Part shown: one piece after another, positions 8,487 to 15,559 of the stretch
How positions within the stretch are numbered: position 1 is the first letter of the stretch
How the letters are laid out: each line of letters begins with the position of its first letter
Virus record (IMG/VR): IMGVR_UViG_3300036944_000960
Location: 1-46,514 of that record
Direction: 5' to 3' (one strand)
Origin: a virus
DNA: 46,514 nt
Made by a program: the position numbers and the translations under genes
The notes under the pieces: model-generated
Seen by the model: only the letters and a program-made list of their open reading frames with translations
Told to the model about the DNA's origin: nothing
The model's database searches: none

Positions 8487-8531
8487 TTTTTTCTAGTTTT
8501 GTCACTATTTCAGAAATTGGCGCGTATATAT
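8487..8531 (+). promoter_or_regulatory. Decamer-type promoter variant for a leaderless gene
   Basis: TTTTTTCTAG is followed by GTCACTATTTCAGAAA and GCGTATATAT. The -10-like TATATA lies at 8525-8530, so initiation would fall at or next to the ATG at 8536. The -35 position is poor, and the CTAG-to-CAGAAA spacing is 11 nt (one helical turn) shorter than in the class A promoters. Confidence 0.6.
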
Positions 8532-8535
8532 TTAC

Positions 8536-8919
8536 ATGACTACCGAATACTACGTCGCCGCAACCCGCAAGGGTAACGAGGTCGTCGCGTTCGCCATGAC
8601 AGCACCCGCCGAGGTCGTCACGGTTACAACTACCGACGGGTTTCGATACGACGCGATTCTTCACGAAACGAAGAACGGCTTCGCGGTCGTTTGCCCCTTT
8701 ACCGGTATGCGTTGGTCGTACTCCGACCTTCGCCACAACCCGAAGGCGCGAACGTCGTCGGTTCAGCTTGCCCGCGACGCCGTCGCCAAAATGACGCGCG
8801 AACAATACTTCGACCGCGTTAAAAGACTACGATTTCAGTTCCCGGCTATTTCTTCACTAGCGACCGATAACGAACCCGCCCTTAAAGCGTTGCCTCGGTT
8901 CGTTGGGGGTGCGAAATGA
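8536..8919 (+). CDS. Hypothetical protein, probably translated from leaderless mRNA
   Basis: 127 residues with no recognised family. It is a beta-rich N-terminal half (VVTVTTTDGFRYDAILHET, FAVVCPFTGMRWSYSDL) followed by a basic helical segment (SVQLARDAVAKMTREQYFDR). There is no Shine-Dalgarno sequence before the ATG, and the -10 hexamer ends 5 nt upstream of it. It is monocistronic, closed by a strong terminator. It could be a small nucleic-acid-binding or anti-host protein, but nothing in the sequence decides. Confidence 0.65.
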   Translation: MTTEYYVAATRKGNEVVAFAMTAPAEVVTVTTTDGFRYDAILHETKNGFAVVCPFTGMRWSYSDLRHNPKARTSSVQLARDAVAKMTREQYFDRVKRLRFQFPAISSLATDNEPALKALPRFVGGAK

Positions 8920-8958
8920 AGTAAGCCGCCCGCCCCGTGTCTTGTGTTGTTTCCTTGG

Positions 8959-9000
8959 CTACGCCCGTCGGTTTGCATGATTTCCGACGGGCGTAGTTTT
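8959..9000 (+). terminator. Rho-independent terminator
   Basis: A perfect 13-bp stem CTACGCCCGTCGG / CCGACGGGCGTAG (8959-8971, 8984-8996) is followed by TTTT. It closes the single-gene unit at 8536-8919. Confidence 0.9.
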
Positions 9001-9016
9001 GACCCCTTAAACCCTT

Positions 9017-9439
9017 ATGAATCCCGCCCCCATCATTACAGATTTTCCGACCGTCGCGCCGCCAACGCCCGCCGTCGTGTACCTTAACCCGCACCATGAC
9101 CCCGCCGACGACGTGCCGACGCCGTCGCCTATCGAAGTCGTTCTTAATCGCCCCGCTTGGTCGCATATGGAACCCTTTAACAGTTTGCCCGCGAAGGTCG
9201 TCGCGCGCGACGATTACGACCCGTTCGACAATAAGCCGACCGGGCAAGCGTTCGCGCTGATTCTATTCAAACAGGGCAAGGCGCGCCGGGTATGTATCTC
9301 GCGCCAGTCTAACGGCTTATTTCGTTGTTGGGCGGAAAACCCGAATACGAAGGTCGGGTCGCGTTACATTTCGACCGGCGGCGTCGCCGATATGACGGTC
9401 GCGCAGGTCGGGCAATTTCTCGCCGAGGTCGCCGAATGA
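9017..9439 (+). CDS. Hypothetical proline-rich N-terminus protein
   Basis: 140 residues. The first 45 or so are Pro/Ala-rich and probably disordered. The C-terminal domain contains KQGKARRVCISRQSNGLFRC and a terminal helix. There is no clear ribosome binding site, and the ATG lies only 17 nt after a terminator. Expression may rely on terminator read-through or an unseen promoter. The stop overlaps the next gene by 4 nt. Not recognised. Confidence 0.55.
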   Translation: MNPAPIITDFPTVAPPTPAVVYLNPHHDPADDVPTPSPIEVVLNRPAWSHMEPFNSLPAKVVARDDYDPFDNKPTGQAFALILFKQGKARRVCISRQSNGLFRCWAENPNTKVGSRYISTGGVADMTVAQVGQFLAEVAE

Positions 9440-9699
9440 GCCGACCTATTTTCGAGGTCAATCGACCTATTATTAAGGTCGGCGACGTCGCCAGAATCCG
9501 CCACGAATCGGGTGTATACGCGGGCTTCGTCGTCGTCGGCACCCGCCCGAATTGGTTGAAGGTTCGCACCATCATACCGACGAAGGCGAAGCGGTACGGC
9601 TTTATTCATATCGGCGACGTCGACGCAATCGAACGCGGCGGATTCGGCGACGTCGTGTATTTCCGACCTCCCGTAATGGTTGAAGGTACGGGGGCGTAG
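9436..9699 (+). CDS. Small KOW/SH3-like beta protein
   Basis: 87 residues from the ATG at 9436 (ATGA overlap). IIKVGDVARIRHESGVYAGF is followed by a strand turn and VRTIIPTKAKRYGFIHIGDV. The VGD-type opening resembles small beta-barrel domains that occur repeatedly in this phage, for example in the 15556-16512 protein and the 11133 gene. Its last three codons lie inside the tRNA-Glu gene, so the transcript must be processed through the coding end. Confidence 0.55.
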   Translation: MSRPIFEVNRPIIKVGDVARIRHESGVYAGFVVVGTRPNWLKVRTIIPTKAKRYGFIHIGDVDAIERGGFGDVVYFRPPVMVEGTGA

Positions 9700-9764
9700 T
9701 TCAGCGGTTAGAATTTCGGGCTTTCAACCCGGCGATACGGGTTCGATTCCCGTCGTCCCTACCA
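9690..9764 (+). tRNA. tRNA-Glu (anticodon UUC)
   Basis: 75 nt including encoded CCA. Acceptor GGGGGCG pairs with CGTCCCT (two G-U pairs). The D-stem is GTTC/GAAT. The anticodon stem TCGGG/CCCGG closes the loop CTTTCAA with anticodon TTC. The T-arm ACGGG-TTCGATT-CCCGT is canonical. All landmarks are present, so it is probably functional. Phage tRNAs commonly boost codons frequent in phage genes; GAA is common here. It overlaps the end of the upstream CDS. Confidence 0.9.
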
Positions 9765-9769
9765 AGATT

Positions 9770-9860
9770 TACGGGTTAGCATATGGGTAATGCGGTTGGT
9801 ATCTCGACCAATCCGAAAGGATAAAGCCAGTAGAAGCGGGTTCGAGTCCCGCACCCGTGA
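9770..9860 (+). tRNA. tRNA-like element with long variable region and odd anticodon loop
   Basis: Acceptor TACGGGT/ACCCGTG, D-stem GCAT/ATGC and T-arm GCGGG-TTCGAGT-CCCGC all pair. The anticodon stem GTTGG/CCAAT leaves an 8-nt loop TATCTCGA instead of 7. The variable region is about 24 nt, with a small TCC-GAAA-GGA hairpin. No CCA is encoded. If U33 is the third loop base, the anticodon would read CUC (Glu). It could be a degenerate tRNA or a tRNA-like regulator. Confidence 0.5.
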
Positions 9861-9964
9861 TACGGTCGAAGTTGAACGCCTCGGGTTCGCCCGTTGCACC
9901 CGTCGAACTAGATTCGTCGGCGCGTCGCACAGACTCGCGACCGGCTTCGCAAAAAGACCGACTA

Positions 9965-9995
9965 CCCCGGAACGCATGGAAGCGACCGGGGTTTT
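9965..9995 (+). terminator. Terminator after the tRNA pair
   Basis: CCCCGG (9965-9970) pairs with CCGGGG (9986-9991), followed by TTTT. The next gene starts only 7 nt later. Confidence 0.75.
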
Positions 9996-10001
9996 ATCCT
10001 T

Positions 10002-10217
10002 ATGAGAAAAAAGCCAACCAAAACGACGTCGCAATACGACGCCGAAATCGCAGGAACCCGCCGCGTAATCGCCGTTCATATCGACATAGGCGAACGACTG
10101 CGCGCCCGTTGGGCGGGGTCGCCGATTGCCGAGATAATGGAACGCCAAAACGTCGCGTACCTCTCGAACCTCGAAACGTCGCTTAAAGAATCCGAAGCCG
10201 GTCGACGCGCGGCGTAG
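10002..10217 (+). CDS. Small hypothetical basic protein
   Basis: 71 residues, lysine/arginine-rich at the N-terminus (RKKPTKTTSQYDAEIAGTRR), then a helical central part and SNLETSLKESEAGRRAA at the end. No ribosome binding site is visible and the ATG directly follows the terminator U-tract. The reading frame is consistent with phage codon use, but the start and expression are uncertain. No family recognised. Confidence 0.45.
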   Translation: MRKKPTKTTSQYDAEIAGTRRVIAVHIDIGERLRARWAGSPIAEIMERQNVAYLSNLETSLKESEAGRRAA

Positions 10218-10303
10218 TTTTTCTACTTTTTTCTGTTTAGGTCTTGACAATCAGAAAACGCGCGCCTATAATCTAACTATCGAAGTCGTCGCGACGTCGA
10301 TAG
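10218..10303 (+). promoter_or_regulatory. Class A decamer promoter with perfect hexamers and 5' hairpin
   Basis: TTTTTCTAC/TTTTTTCTG repeats (10218-10235) lie 17 nt upstream of a perfect -35 TTGACA (10244-10249). The 17-nt spacer contains CAGAAA (10252-10257), and TATAAT is at 10267-10272. TTTCTG and CAGAAA form an inverted repeat around the -35. The transcript would begin with a hairpin CTATCGA/TCGATAG (10277-10303) directly before the AGGAAG ribosome binding site. Confidence 0.9.
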
Positions 10304-10309
10304 GAAGCC

Positions 10310-10588
10310 ATGCACGAAACAATCGACTACACCCAACCAACCGACCGACGACCCGCCCTTACCGGCGTCGTCATTTCGCCGACCGCGTTAAGCGACCTTT
10401 TCTTTAACCATGAAAAGCCGAACTACTCGGAGTATTGCGCGAGTAAACAGGCGCAACCGACCGACTTCGACGAAATGTTCGCCGCGATTCTTGAGGACGC
10501 GCAAACATTCGTTCAAAACTACTTAGAAGTAGATTTTGAACGAGCCTTCGCCTATAACCTCGCGTCGGATTTCTGGCACCGATTATGA
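10310..10588 (+). CDS. Hypothetical acidic protein under a perfect promoter
   Basis: 92 residues, acidic and helical in its second half (DFDEMFAAILEDAQTFVQN, then FERAFAYNLASDFWHRL). AGGAAG precedes the ATG by 4-5 nt. It is driven by the strongest sigma70-like promoter in the window, suggesting high expression at the time of activation. Small acidic phage proteins made early often inhibit host enzymes, but no specific motif supports that here. It overlaps the next gene by 4 nt. Confidence 0.65.
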   Translation: MHETIDYTQPTDRRPALTGVVISPTALSDLFFNHEKPNYSEYCASKQAQPTDFDEMFAAILEDAQTFVQNYLEVDFERAFAYNLASDFWHRL

Positions 10589-11070
10589 GCGCGCCCGCCA
10601 CGACCGCCCCGGTTTCGACCGGGGCTTTTTGCCGTTGGTCGCTCCGCTTCGATTGGTGCCAGTCGTGCGGCACCATCGAAAAGAAGCATAAGGGGCGGGG
10701 CTTATGCGCGACCTGCTACGCCGACGACCCGCTTACGCAAGCCCGCCACGCCCGCAACCGCAAGCGGCGCGCGCTGAACATGGACGCCGAGGCGACGGCG
10801 CGCGTCGACGCATATAAGGCGGCTTGGGCGGCGCGCAATCGCGACCGAGTTAACGCCAACTACCGCGCATGGGATAAGCGAACGCAAGCCCGTCGAAAGT
10901 TCGTCGTCGGGTCGTCGTGTTACTACGATATGGGCGGCGTTCGGGTGCCTTGCGTCGTGACGTTCGTAAGCGGCTATCGGGTTCGTGTTCGCCTCGGCGA
11001 CGGCGAGATAGTTCGCACAGCGGCGCAACGGCTTCGGTCAGTCGGCGGCGACTACGGCGACGTTTTGTAA
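10585..11070 (+). CDS. Zinc-ribbon-like hypothetical protein
   Basis: 161 residues. Two CxxC knuckles (CQSCGTIEKKHKGRGLCATC, near residues 25-45) form a likely treble-clef or zinc ribbon. A basic Arg-rich helix follows (ARHARNRKRRALNMDAEATA), with a C-terminal beta segment (SCYYDMGGVRVPCVVTFVSG) of the VGD/KOW-like type. The combination suggests nucleic acid binding. It is cotranscribed with the small acidic protein before it. Confidence 0.6.
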   Translation: MSAPATTAPVSTGAFCRWSLRFDWCQSCGTIEKKHKGRGLCATCYADDPLTQARHARNRKRRALNMDAEATARVDAYKAAWAARNRDRVNANYRAWDKRTQARRKFVVGSSCYYDMGGVRVPCVVTFVSGYRVRVRLGDGEIVRTAAQRLRSVGGDYGDVL

Positions 11071-11126
11071 TTATTTCTACTTTTTTCTTAAAAGGGCTTG
11101 CATTGTAGAAATTGCGCGCCTATAAT
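11071..11126 (+). promoter_or_regulatory. Class A decamer promoter for a leaderless gene
   Basis: TATTTCTACTTTTTTC (CTAC ending 11080) is followed after exactly 17 nt by TTGCAT (11098-11103), then a 17-nt spacer with GTAGAAA, and TATAAT (11121-11126). The predicted start, 7 nt downstream, is the A of the ATG at 11133. Confidence 0.85.
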
Positions 11127-11132
11127 ATCTGT

Positions 11133-11354
11133 ATGGGTTTCTTCAATCCTTCGACCCCCGAGGCGGGACAGCCTCTTTCGACGTTTAAGGTCGGCGACCG
11201 AGTTATTAACTTCGGTACGCTCGGTAAGGTTCTTTCGGTCGAACCTAACGGCGACCTAATCCTTATGTCGGTCGGGCTTACCGGCGACTTTTCAAAATGG
11301 CGCGCTTGCCCGCTGAAATGCCGGTACGCCGACGGCGTGAGGGTCGCGGCGTGA
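11133..11354 (+). CDS. VGD-type small beta protein, leaderless
   Basis: 73 residues from the ATG at 11133; the transcription start predicted from the promoter coincides with this codon, and no ribosome binding site exists. STFKVGDRVINFGTLGKVLS is an SH3/KOW-like opening, comparable to the modules of the 15556-16512 protein. The remainder is a short beta strand set ending in a basic tail. A role in nucleic-acid or ribosome contact is conceivable but not shown. Confidence 0.65.
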   Translation: MGFFNPSTPEAGQPLSTFKVGDRVINFGTLGKVLSVEPNGDLILMSVGLTGDFSKWRACPLKCRYADGVRVAA

Positions 11355-11650
11355 TTACCCGCGTCGCCGACATTTTGCCGGGAATGATTGCGACCTTCGC
11401 GGGCGCATCATTCCTGATTGTTTCCGAATCCCGTCTTTATCCGAAGACGGCAATCTTCGACGACGCGCGCCACGATATTTACGGCGTCGATTACGCGCCC
11501 TTGCGATTGAAGCGAGGTCGACCCGACTTCGACGGCGCGAAGCAATCGGCGCGACCTCACGCGATACAATGTTCCAAAACCGCCGGTTCGGAATTCGTCG
11601 GCGAGGGCTTGGTTATCGAACCCTACGACGCCGAAAAGCATCGCCCCTAA
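11351..11650 (+). CDS. Hypothetical protein coupled to the leaderless gene
   Basis: 99 residues from a GTG that overlaps the upstream TGA by 4 nt (GTGA). It opens with ITRVADILPGMIATFAGASF, another small-barrel-like pattern, followed by a charged middle and a hydrophilic C-terminus. I chose the GTG over upstream in-frame codons because the overlap type matches other junctions in this genome. No family recognised. Confidence 0.55.
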   Translation: MITRVADILPGMIATFAGASFLIVSESRLYPKTAIFDDARHDIYGVDYAPLRLKRGRPDFDGAKQSARPHAIQCSKTAGSEFVGEGLVIEPYDAEKHRP

Positions 11651-11710
11651 AACTCCGCCGCCCCGGTACCCTTTACGGATACACGGGGCAAGGCGCGAAG
11701 CGAGGAATCA

Positions 11711-11908
11711 ATGAGCAAGAAACACGCCGCAACCAATCAGCGACGTAAACCTTTACGCATTACCTCGCCGCTGAACCGCCGCCAATTTCTGCGCGAGTCG
11801 GGTAACGATTTGTTCTTCGGATTCGCGGAACGACTCGGCGTTCGGGGTTGTGATACTCATATAGACATTCACGCCGCCGCCAAGCCCGCCCGCAATCTGG
11901 CGCGATAG
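11711..11908 (+). CDS. Possible small basic protein antisense to the tape-measure 3' end
   Basis: 65 codons from an ATG preceded by GAGGAATCA, a good ribosome binding site. The first 25 codons lie in intergenic DNA; the rest overlap the minus-strand tape-measure gene in antisense. The product begins MSKKHAATNQRRKPLR. The overlap region looks like a shadow of the tape-measure frame, so the original gene may have been truncated by insertion of the plus-strand cassette. Confidence 0.3.
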   Translation: MSKKHAATNQRRKPLRITSPLNRRQFLRESGNDLFFGFAERLGVRGCDTHIDIHAAAKPARNLAR

Positions 11909-14900
11909 CGACGCCGGGATTACGACGCCGCCGTTTCGACTGGCGAAGATTTCGTCGCGACCGTGTTCGTTCATTCTAAACAGTTCGCCAGCGTTTACCG
12001 CGCCGCCGGTCGCGAAGCCGGTCGGGGTTCCGCCCATCATGCCGCCGAACGTACCCGCCGCCGCGCCGCCGCCCGAGTCGCCGCCGATAATGCCGCCGAC
12101 CAAGCCCCGAAGCCCGTTCGATAGGATTCGCCGAATTTCCGACTTCAACCATTCCTGCGCCATTTCCGCAAGCGTCGACCGAAACCCCTCAAGTAGATTT
12201 GAAAAGAACGGTTTAATACCGCCGGTAAACAGCGCGCCGAGCGAATCAGTTAACGTCGTCGAAAAGCCGTCGGCGACTTTGTCCAGCATCCCGACGAATT
12301 GTTCTAATTGTTCGACCTTAAACAGTCGGTTCATATAGTCTTGCGCGCGCGCCATACCGTCGGCGATTCGTTCCGCCGCCGTCGTGCCGTTCCCGAATTC
12401 TTCGGCGAGTTGCTTTAGTTGTTCGCGCGACGCGACCGACTGACTCGAAAGGCGGGTAATCCGTTCGGTAAGTCGGGCGATTTGTTCGCCATACCGTTTA
12501 TCTGCGCCCGCTTGCAATTCGACCCGATACTTAACGACCGCCGCCGTCAGCTTCGACCAAGCCGCCCGCGCCTTTTCCAGCATTTCGACCCGCGCCTTCG
12601 CGTCGTCGTCTTTGTCCAACGCCGCCGCCGCCAACAATGCCGCCGCCTTTTGTTCCTGCGTAAGCGAAGCGTACTTTTCTTTCGATAGTTCGATTTCGAG
12701 TTTATCGACGCGCGTCTTCGCGAGGCGAAGGGCAAGTTCTTCGCGCAGGTTGTCGACGGTTTGCTTTACCCAATCCGACGCCGATTTAATGCCCGCAAGC
12801 CGGTCGGCGTCGCGCTTCGCGGTGGCGGCGTCGACGACCGCCGCGCGGTTCTTTTCGTCGGTTAGGTCGGCGAAGTTCTTGCCGTACTTTTCGATAGCAA
12901 TAGAATCTTCGACGGTCGTCGCCAACGAAGCCCGAGTCGCCCGCACCTGCGCGGCGGTCGATTCGACCAACCCCGAGGTAATCGCGTTAAGAGCTTCGCG
13001 GGTTTTGCGGGCGCGTTCATGGGCTTCGCTTGACAGCGCGAGGTAATACGCTTGCAACCCGAGCAACCGGTTACCCTTTTCGATAATTCCGTTTCGCAGG
13101 TCGTAAGCAATCGACGCCGACTTCGTTTGATTGCTATCTAGTGCGGTCGCTTTCGTCAGTTCGGCAATCGTGCGGCGAAGTTCTTCGGCTTGTTCGTTTA
13201 CCGCCTTCATAGCGGGCGCGGGCGAAAGTCCGTCGCCCTTGCCGCCCGCCATTTTAGGTACACCGGGATTGAACGGCACGAACGCAAGTTTCGCCCGTTC
13301 GCGTTCCTCGAAAAAGAGTTTCGACTTAACCCAATTATCGCGATTTTCGCCTTCGTCTTGTGAACCAAACCCCGGCGAACCGTCGCCGACGCCGACGCCC
13401 TTGCCGGGTAGGTTTCCGGTAATTGCCTTTCGCCCCGCCGCCGCCGAGTCGTTAGCCTTTTTGGCAAAACTGTCTAGCTTATTGGCGAGTTGGTCTAACC
13501 CGCCGAAAATGCCGCCGAAGAATGAGTTAAACGACCGAAGCGACGACGCAAGGGCGGTCGCAATCGTCGACGCGATACCGCCCATAACCGAAATGGTCGT
13601 TACTCGCATCGTGACGAACGCGCCCGACCAATCGCCGGTAAGAACCTGCGCGAAGAACTTAACGCCGCCCTGAATCGCAGTCAAGGCAATCTGAATATAT
13701 CCTTTAATCTGCGCCCATGCAATCGACGCAGTCGCCGCCAACGACTCCCAACCTTTCCGAAGAATGAAGGCGAACGGCGCGAACGCCCGCTTAATCGCCT
13801 CGAACACGTTAACCGCCGCGTCGCGAATCAGCGGGAAATTATTACGCCAGAATGTCACGATCTGAGTAACGACGCCGTCGGTAAAATCGCGAAGCCCGCC
13901 GAAGTTGGTTTTCCACGCGACGACCAAGGCGGCGACGGCGGCGATAACCCAAGTTACCGGGCTTGTTAGGGCGGCGACGGCGACGCCTAGAACGCCCGCC
14001 GAGGCACCGGCGGCAACCAATCCCGGCGCGAGGGTGCCGACCAAGGCGGTAACCGTCGGGATAATCGACGCAAGCCCGCCCAACGCCAAAAGAACCGGCG
14101 CAATCGACGCCGCGAAGATACCGACGCCAATCGCGACGCCCTTCGCCCCGTCAGACAATCCCGAAAGCCAACGAGTAAGACCGCGAACGCCTTCGACGAC
14201 GACGGCAAGCGTCGGCGCGAGTACGTCGCCGAATTCAATCGCCGTAATCTTGAGTTGCTTAACCAGTTCAGCGAAGCCAAATTTCTGCCCGACCATCTGG
14301 CGATTTAACGCCGCTTGCGTTGCGCCCGCGCCGTCGGTCGCCGTCGACATTTTGCCGAGCATATCGGCGTAATCCTTTCCGGCGTTCGACGCCAAAACGG
14401 TAAGACCCTTAAACGCGCGAACCTCGGGCATAATCGTCGCGTATGCCTGTTTATTGTCGCCAATCTTCGCGACGGCGTCGGCAAGCCAACCCGAAAGCCC
14501 CTTCGATTCCAACGCCGCCACGCCGGTTTGAATTCCTAACGCCGCCATAGCGTCGCCCGCTTCTTTCGACGGTTTGACGATATGCAAAATTAGCTGATTA
14601 AGGGCGGTCGCCGACTCGGCGGCGTTAATGCCGTTTCGGGTAAGTACAGCCATACCCGCGCCGACTTCCTGCAACGAAATACCGGCAAGTTTCGCCGACG
14701 GCAAGACGTCGCCGATTTGATTCGCGAGGTCGCCGAAACTGTTAACGCCAAGGTCGACTTCCTTAAATAGAACGTCCATCGCCTCGCGCGCATTATTGAC
14801 GCCGCCGATACCCGAGTTCAGAACCGCCATAAGGGCGCGCGACGAAGTCGCGGTATCGGTCATACCCGCCGAGGCACCCGCCGCCGAAACCTTTAAAATG

Positions 14901-15349
14901 TCCATCGCCTTCGACCCGGCGAAGCCCGAAGAATAAATATCGTAAAGACCGGCGGCAAGGTCTTCGGGGGCTTGTTTAATTCGCCGGTCGTCGGCGAGTA
15001 AAAGAACCTCGCGGCGCATACGGGCGAATTGGTCGCCGGTCATTTTGGCAAGCGAGTCGACGTTACGAAGCCCTTCGTCGAAGTCGCCGGTCGTCTTGAT
15101 AATCGAACGCCCCATAAGGGCAAGCGGCGCAGTAATCGAAATGGCAAGCGTCGCGCCGAGGTTACGCGCGTACCCGCCTACCTTTTCAAACGATTCGCGA
15201 AATGAACCGTCGATATTCTTCGCGCCGGTCTTGGCGTTTTCGCCCATATCGGCGGCGGCTTTCTGTACTTGATTCTTCGACGCGGCGAGCGTTCGCGTTA
15301 AGGCGGAATTATCGCCGGTTAAAATAACCTCAAGTTCAGATACGACCAT
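11753..15349 (-). CDS. Tail tape measure protein
   Basis: 1198 residues. The N-terminus fits the TP901 core of tape measures (NVDSLAKMTGDQFARMRREV, DLAAGLYDIYSSGFAG). There is a central hydrophobic, repeatedly membrane-like region (about 395-480, rich in LALGGLASIIPTV-type stretches), then long heptad-like helices. The C-terminus is glycine-rich with ATGGAVNAGELFRMNEHGRD, the motif common near tape-measure ends. The protein sets tail length; by the usual 0.15 nm per residue the tail would be near 180 nm. Its ATG is the last base pair of a hairpin. It lies downstream of the chaperone genes but separated by small membrane and unknown genes. Confidence 0.95.
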   Translation of the reverse strand: MVVSELEVILTGDNSALTRTLAASKNQVQKAAADMGENAKTGAKNIDGSFRESFEKVGGYARNLGATLAISITAPLALMGRSIIKTTGDFDEGLRNVDSLAKMTGDQFARMRREVLLLADDRRIKQAPEDLAAGLYDIYSSGFAGSKAMDILKVSAAGASAGMTDTATSSRALMAVLNSGIGGVNNAREAMDVLFKEVDLGVNSFGDLANQIGDVLPSAKLAGISLQEVGAGMAVLTRNGINAAESATALNQLILHIVKPSKEAGDAMAALGIQTGVAALESKGLSGWLADAVAKIGDNKQAYATIMPEVRAFKGLTVLASNAGKDYADMLGKMSTATDGAGATQAALNRQMVGQKFGFAELVKQLKITAIEFGDVLAPTLAVVVEGVRGLTRWLSGLSDGAKGVAIGVGIFAASIAPVLLALGGLASIIPTVTALVGTLAPGLVAAGASAGVLGVAVAALTSPVTWVIAAVAALVVAWKTNFGGLRDFTDGVVTQIVTFWRNNFPLIRDAAVNVFEAIKRAFAPFAFILRKGWESLAATASIAWAQIKGYIQIALTAIQGGVKFFAQVLTGDWSGAFVTMRVTTISVMGGIASTIATALASSLRSFNSFFGGIFGGLDQLANKLDSFAKKANDSAAAGRKAITGNLPGKGVGVGDGSPGFGSQDEGENRDNWVKSKLFFEERERAKLAFVPFNPGVPKMAGGKGDGLSPAPAMKAVNEQAEELRRTIAELTKATALDSNQTKSASIAYDLRNGIIEKGNRLLGLQAYYLALSSEAHERARKTREALNAITSGLVESTAAQVRATRASLATTVEDSIAIEKYGKNFADLTDEKNRAAVVDAATAKRDADRLAGIKSASDWVKQTVDNLREELALRLAKTRVDKLEIELSKEKYASLTQEQKAAALLAAAALDKDDDAKARVEMLEKARAAWSKLTAAVVKYRVELQAGADKRYGEQIARLTERITRLSSQSVASREQLKQLAEEFGNGTTAAERIADGMARAQDYMNRLFKVEQLEQFVGMLDKVADGFSTTLTDSLGALFTGGIKPFFSNLLEGFRSTLAEMAQEWLKSEIRRILSNGLRGLVGGIIGGDSGGGAAAGTFGGMMGGTPTGFATGGAVNAGELFRMNEHGRDEIFASRNGGVVIPASLSRQIAGGLGGGVNVYMSITTPNAESFRESEEQIVTRLAQKLAAVQRRGNA

Positions 15350-15377
15350 ACCCCGACCATTACGGATAGTCGGGGTA
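15349..15377 (-). promoter_or_regulatory. Start-codon hairpin of the tape-measure gene
   Basis: A 9-bp perfect stem TACCCCGAC/GTCGGGGTA (15349-15357 with 15369-15377 on the plus coordinates) encloses an 11-nt loop. In the minus-strand RNA the GGGG ribosome site is inside the stem, and the A of the ATG is its last base. This would limit ribosome access unless opened by upstream translation. Confidence 0.55.
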
Positions 15378-15388
15378 CGGCGTCGGGG

Positions 15389-15559
15389 TTACTTCGTGCC
15401 GTCAACGGCGCGACGCCAAGCGCGCAGGAACGCCCGCGCCTTTCGTCGTTCATTCCAGGGGCGAAGGGCGACGGCAATCGCCGCCCATATCCAAACTACG
15501 AACGCGACGCCGAGAGTTAGCCCGACGCCGACGGCGACGCCTTCGATTAACCCTTTCAC
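15389..15559 (-). CDS. Small single-pass membrane protein
   Basis: 56 residues from a GTG overlapping the upstream TGA (GTGA). One transmembrane helix at about residues 6-29 (GVAVGVGLTLGVAFVVWIWA) is followed by a strongly basic C-terminal tail (NERRKARAFLRAWRRA), so cytoplasmic tail and outside N-terminus are likely. Small proteins like this serve as holins or superinfection factors in some phages. Its position before the tape measure does not decide. Confidence 0.6.
   Translation of the reverse strand: MKGLIEGVAVGVGLTLGVAFVVWIWAAIAVALRPWNERRKARAFLRAWRRAVDGTK

Noticed and set aside
9861-9964. A third tRNA after the tRNA-like element
   Set aside because: CGGGTTCGCCCG and similar fragments look T-arm-like, but no full set of stems or anticodon loop is formed.
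9759-10250. 163-codon minus-strand frame across the tRNAs
   Set aside because: It runs antisense over two tRNA elements, a terminator and a promoter, with no motif.
12039-13673. Several plus-strand frames inside the tape-measure gene
   Set aside because: Antisense shadows of a large, well-supported tape-measure protein with no start signals.
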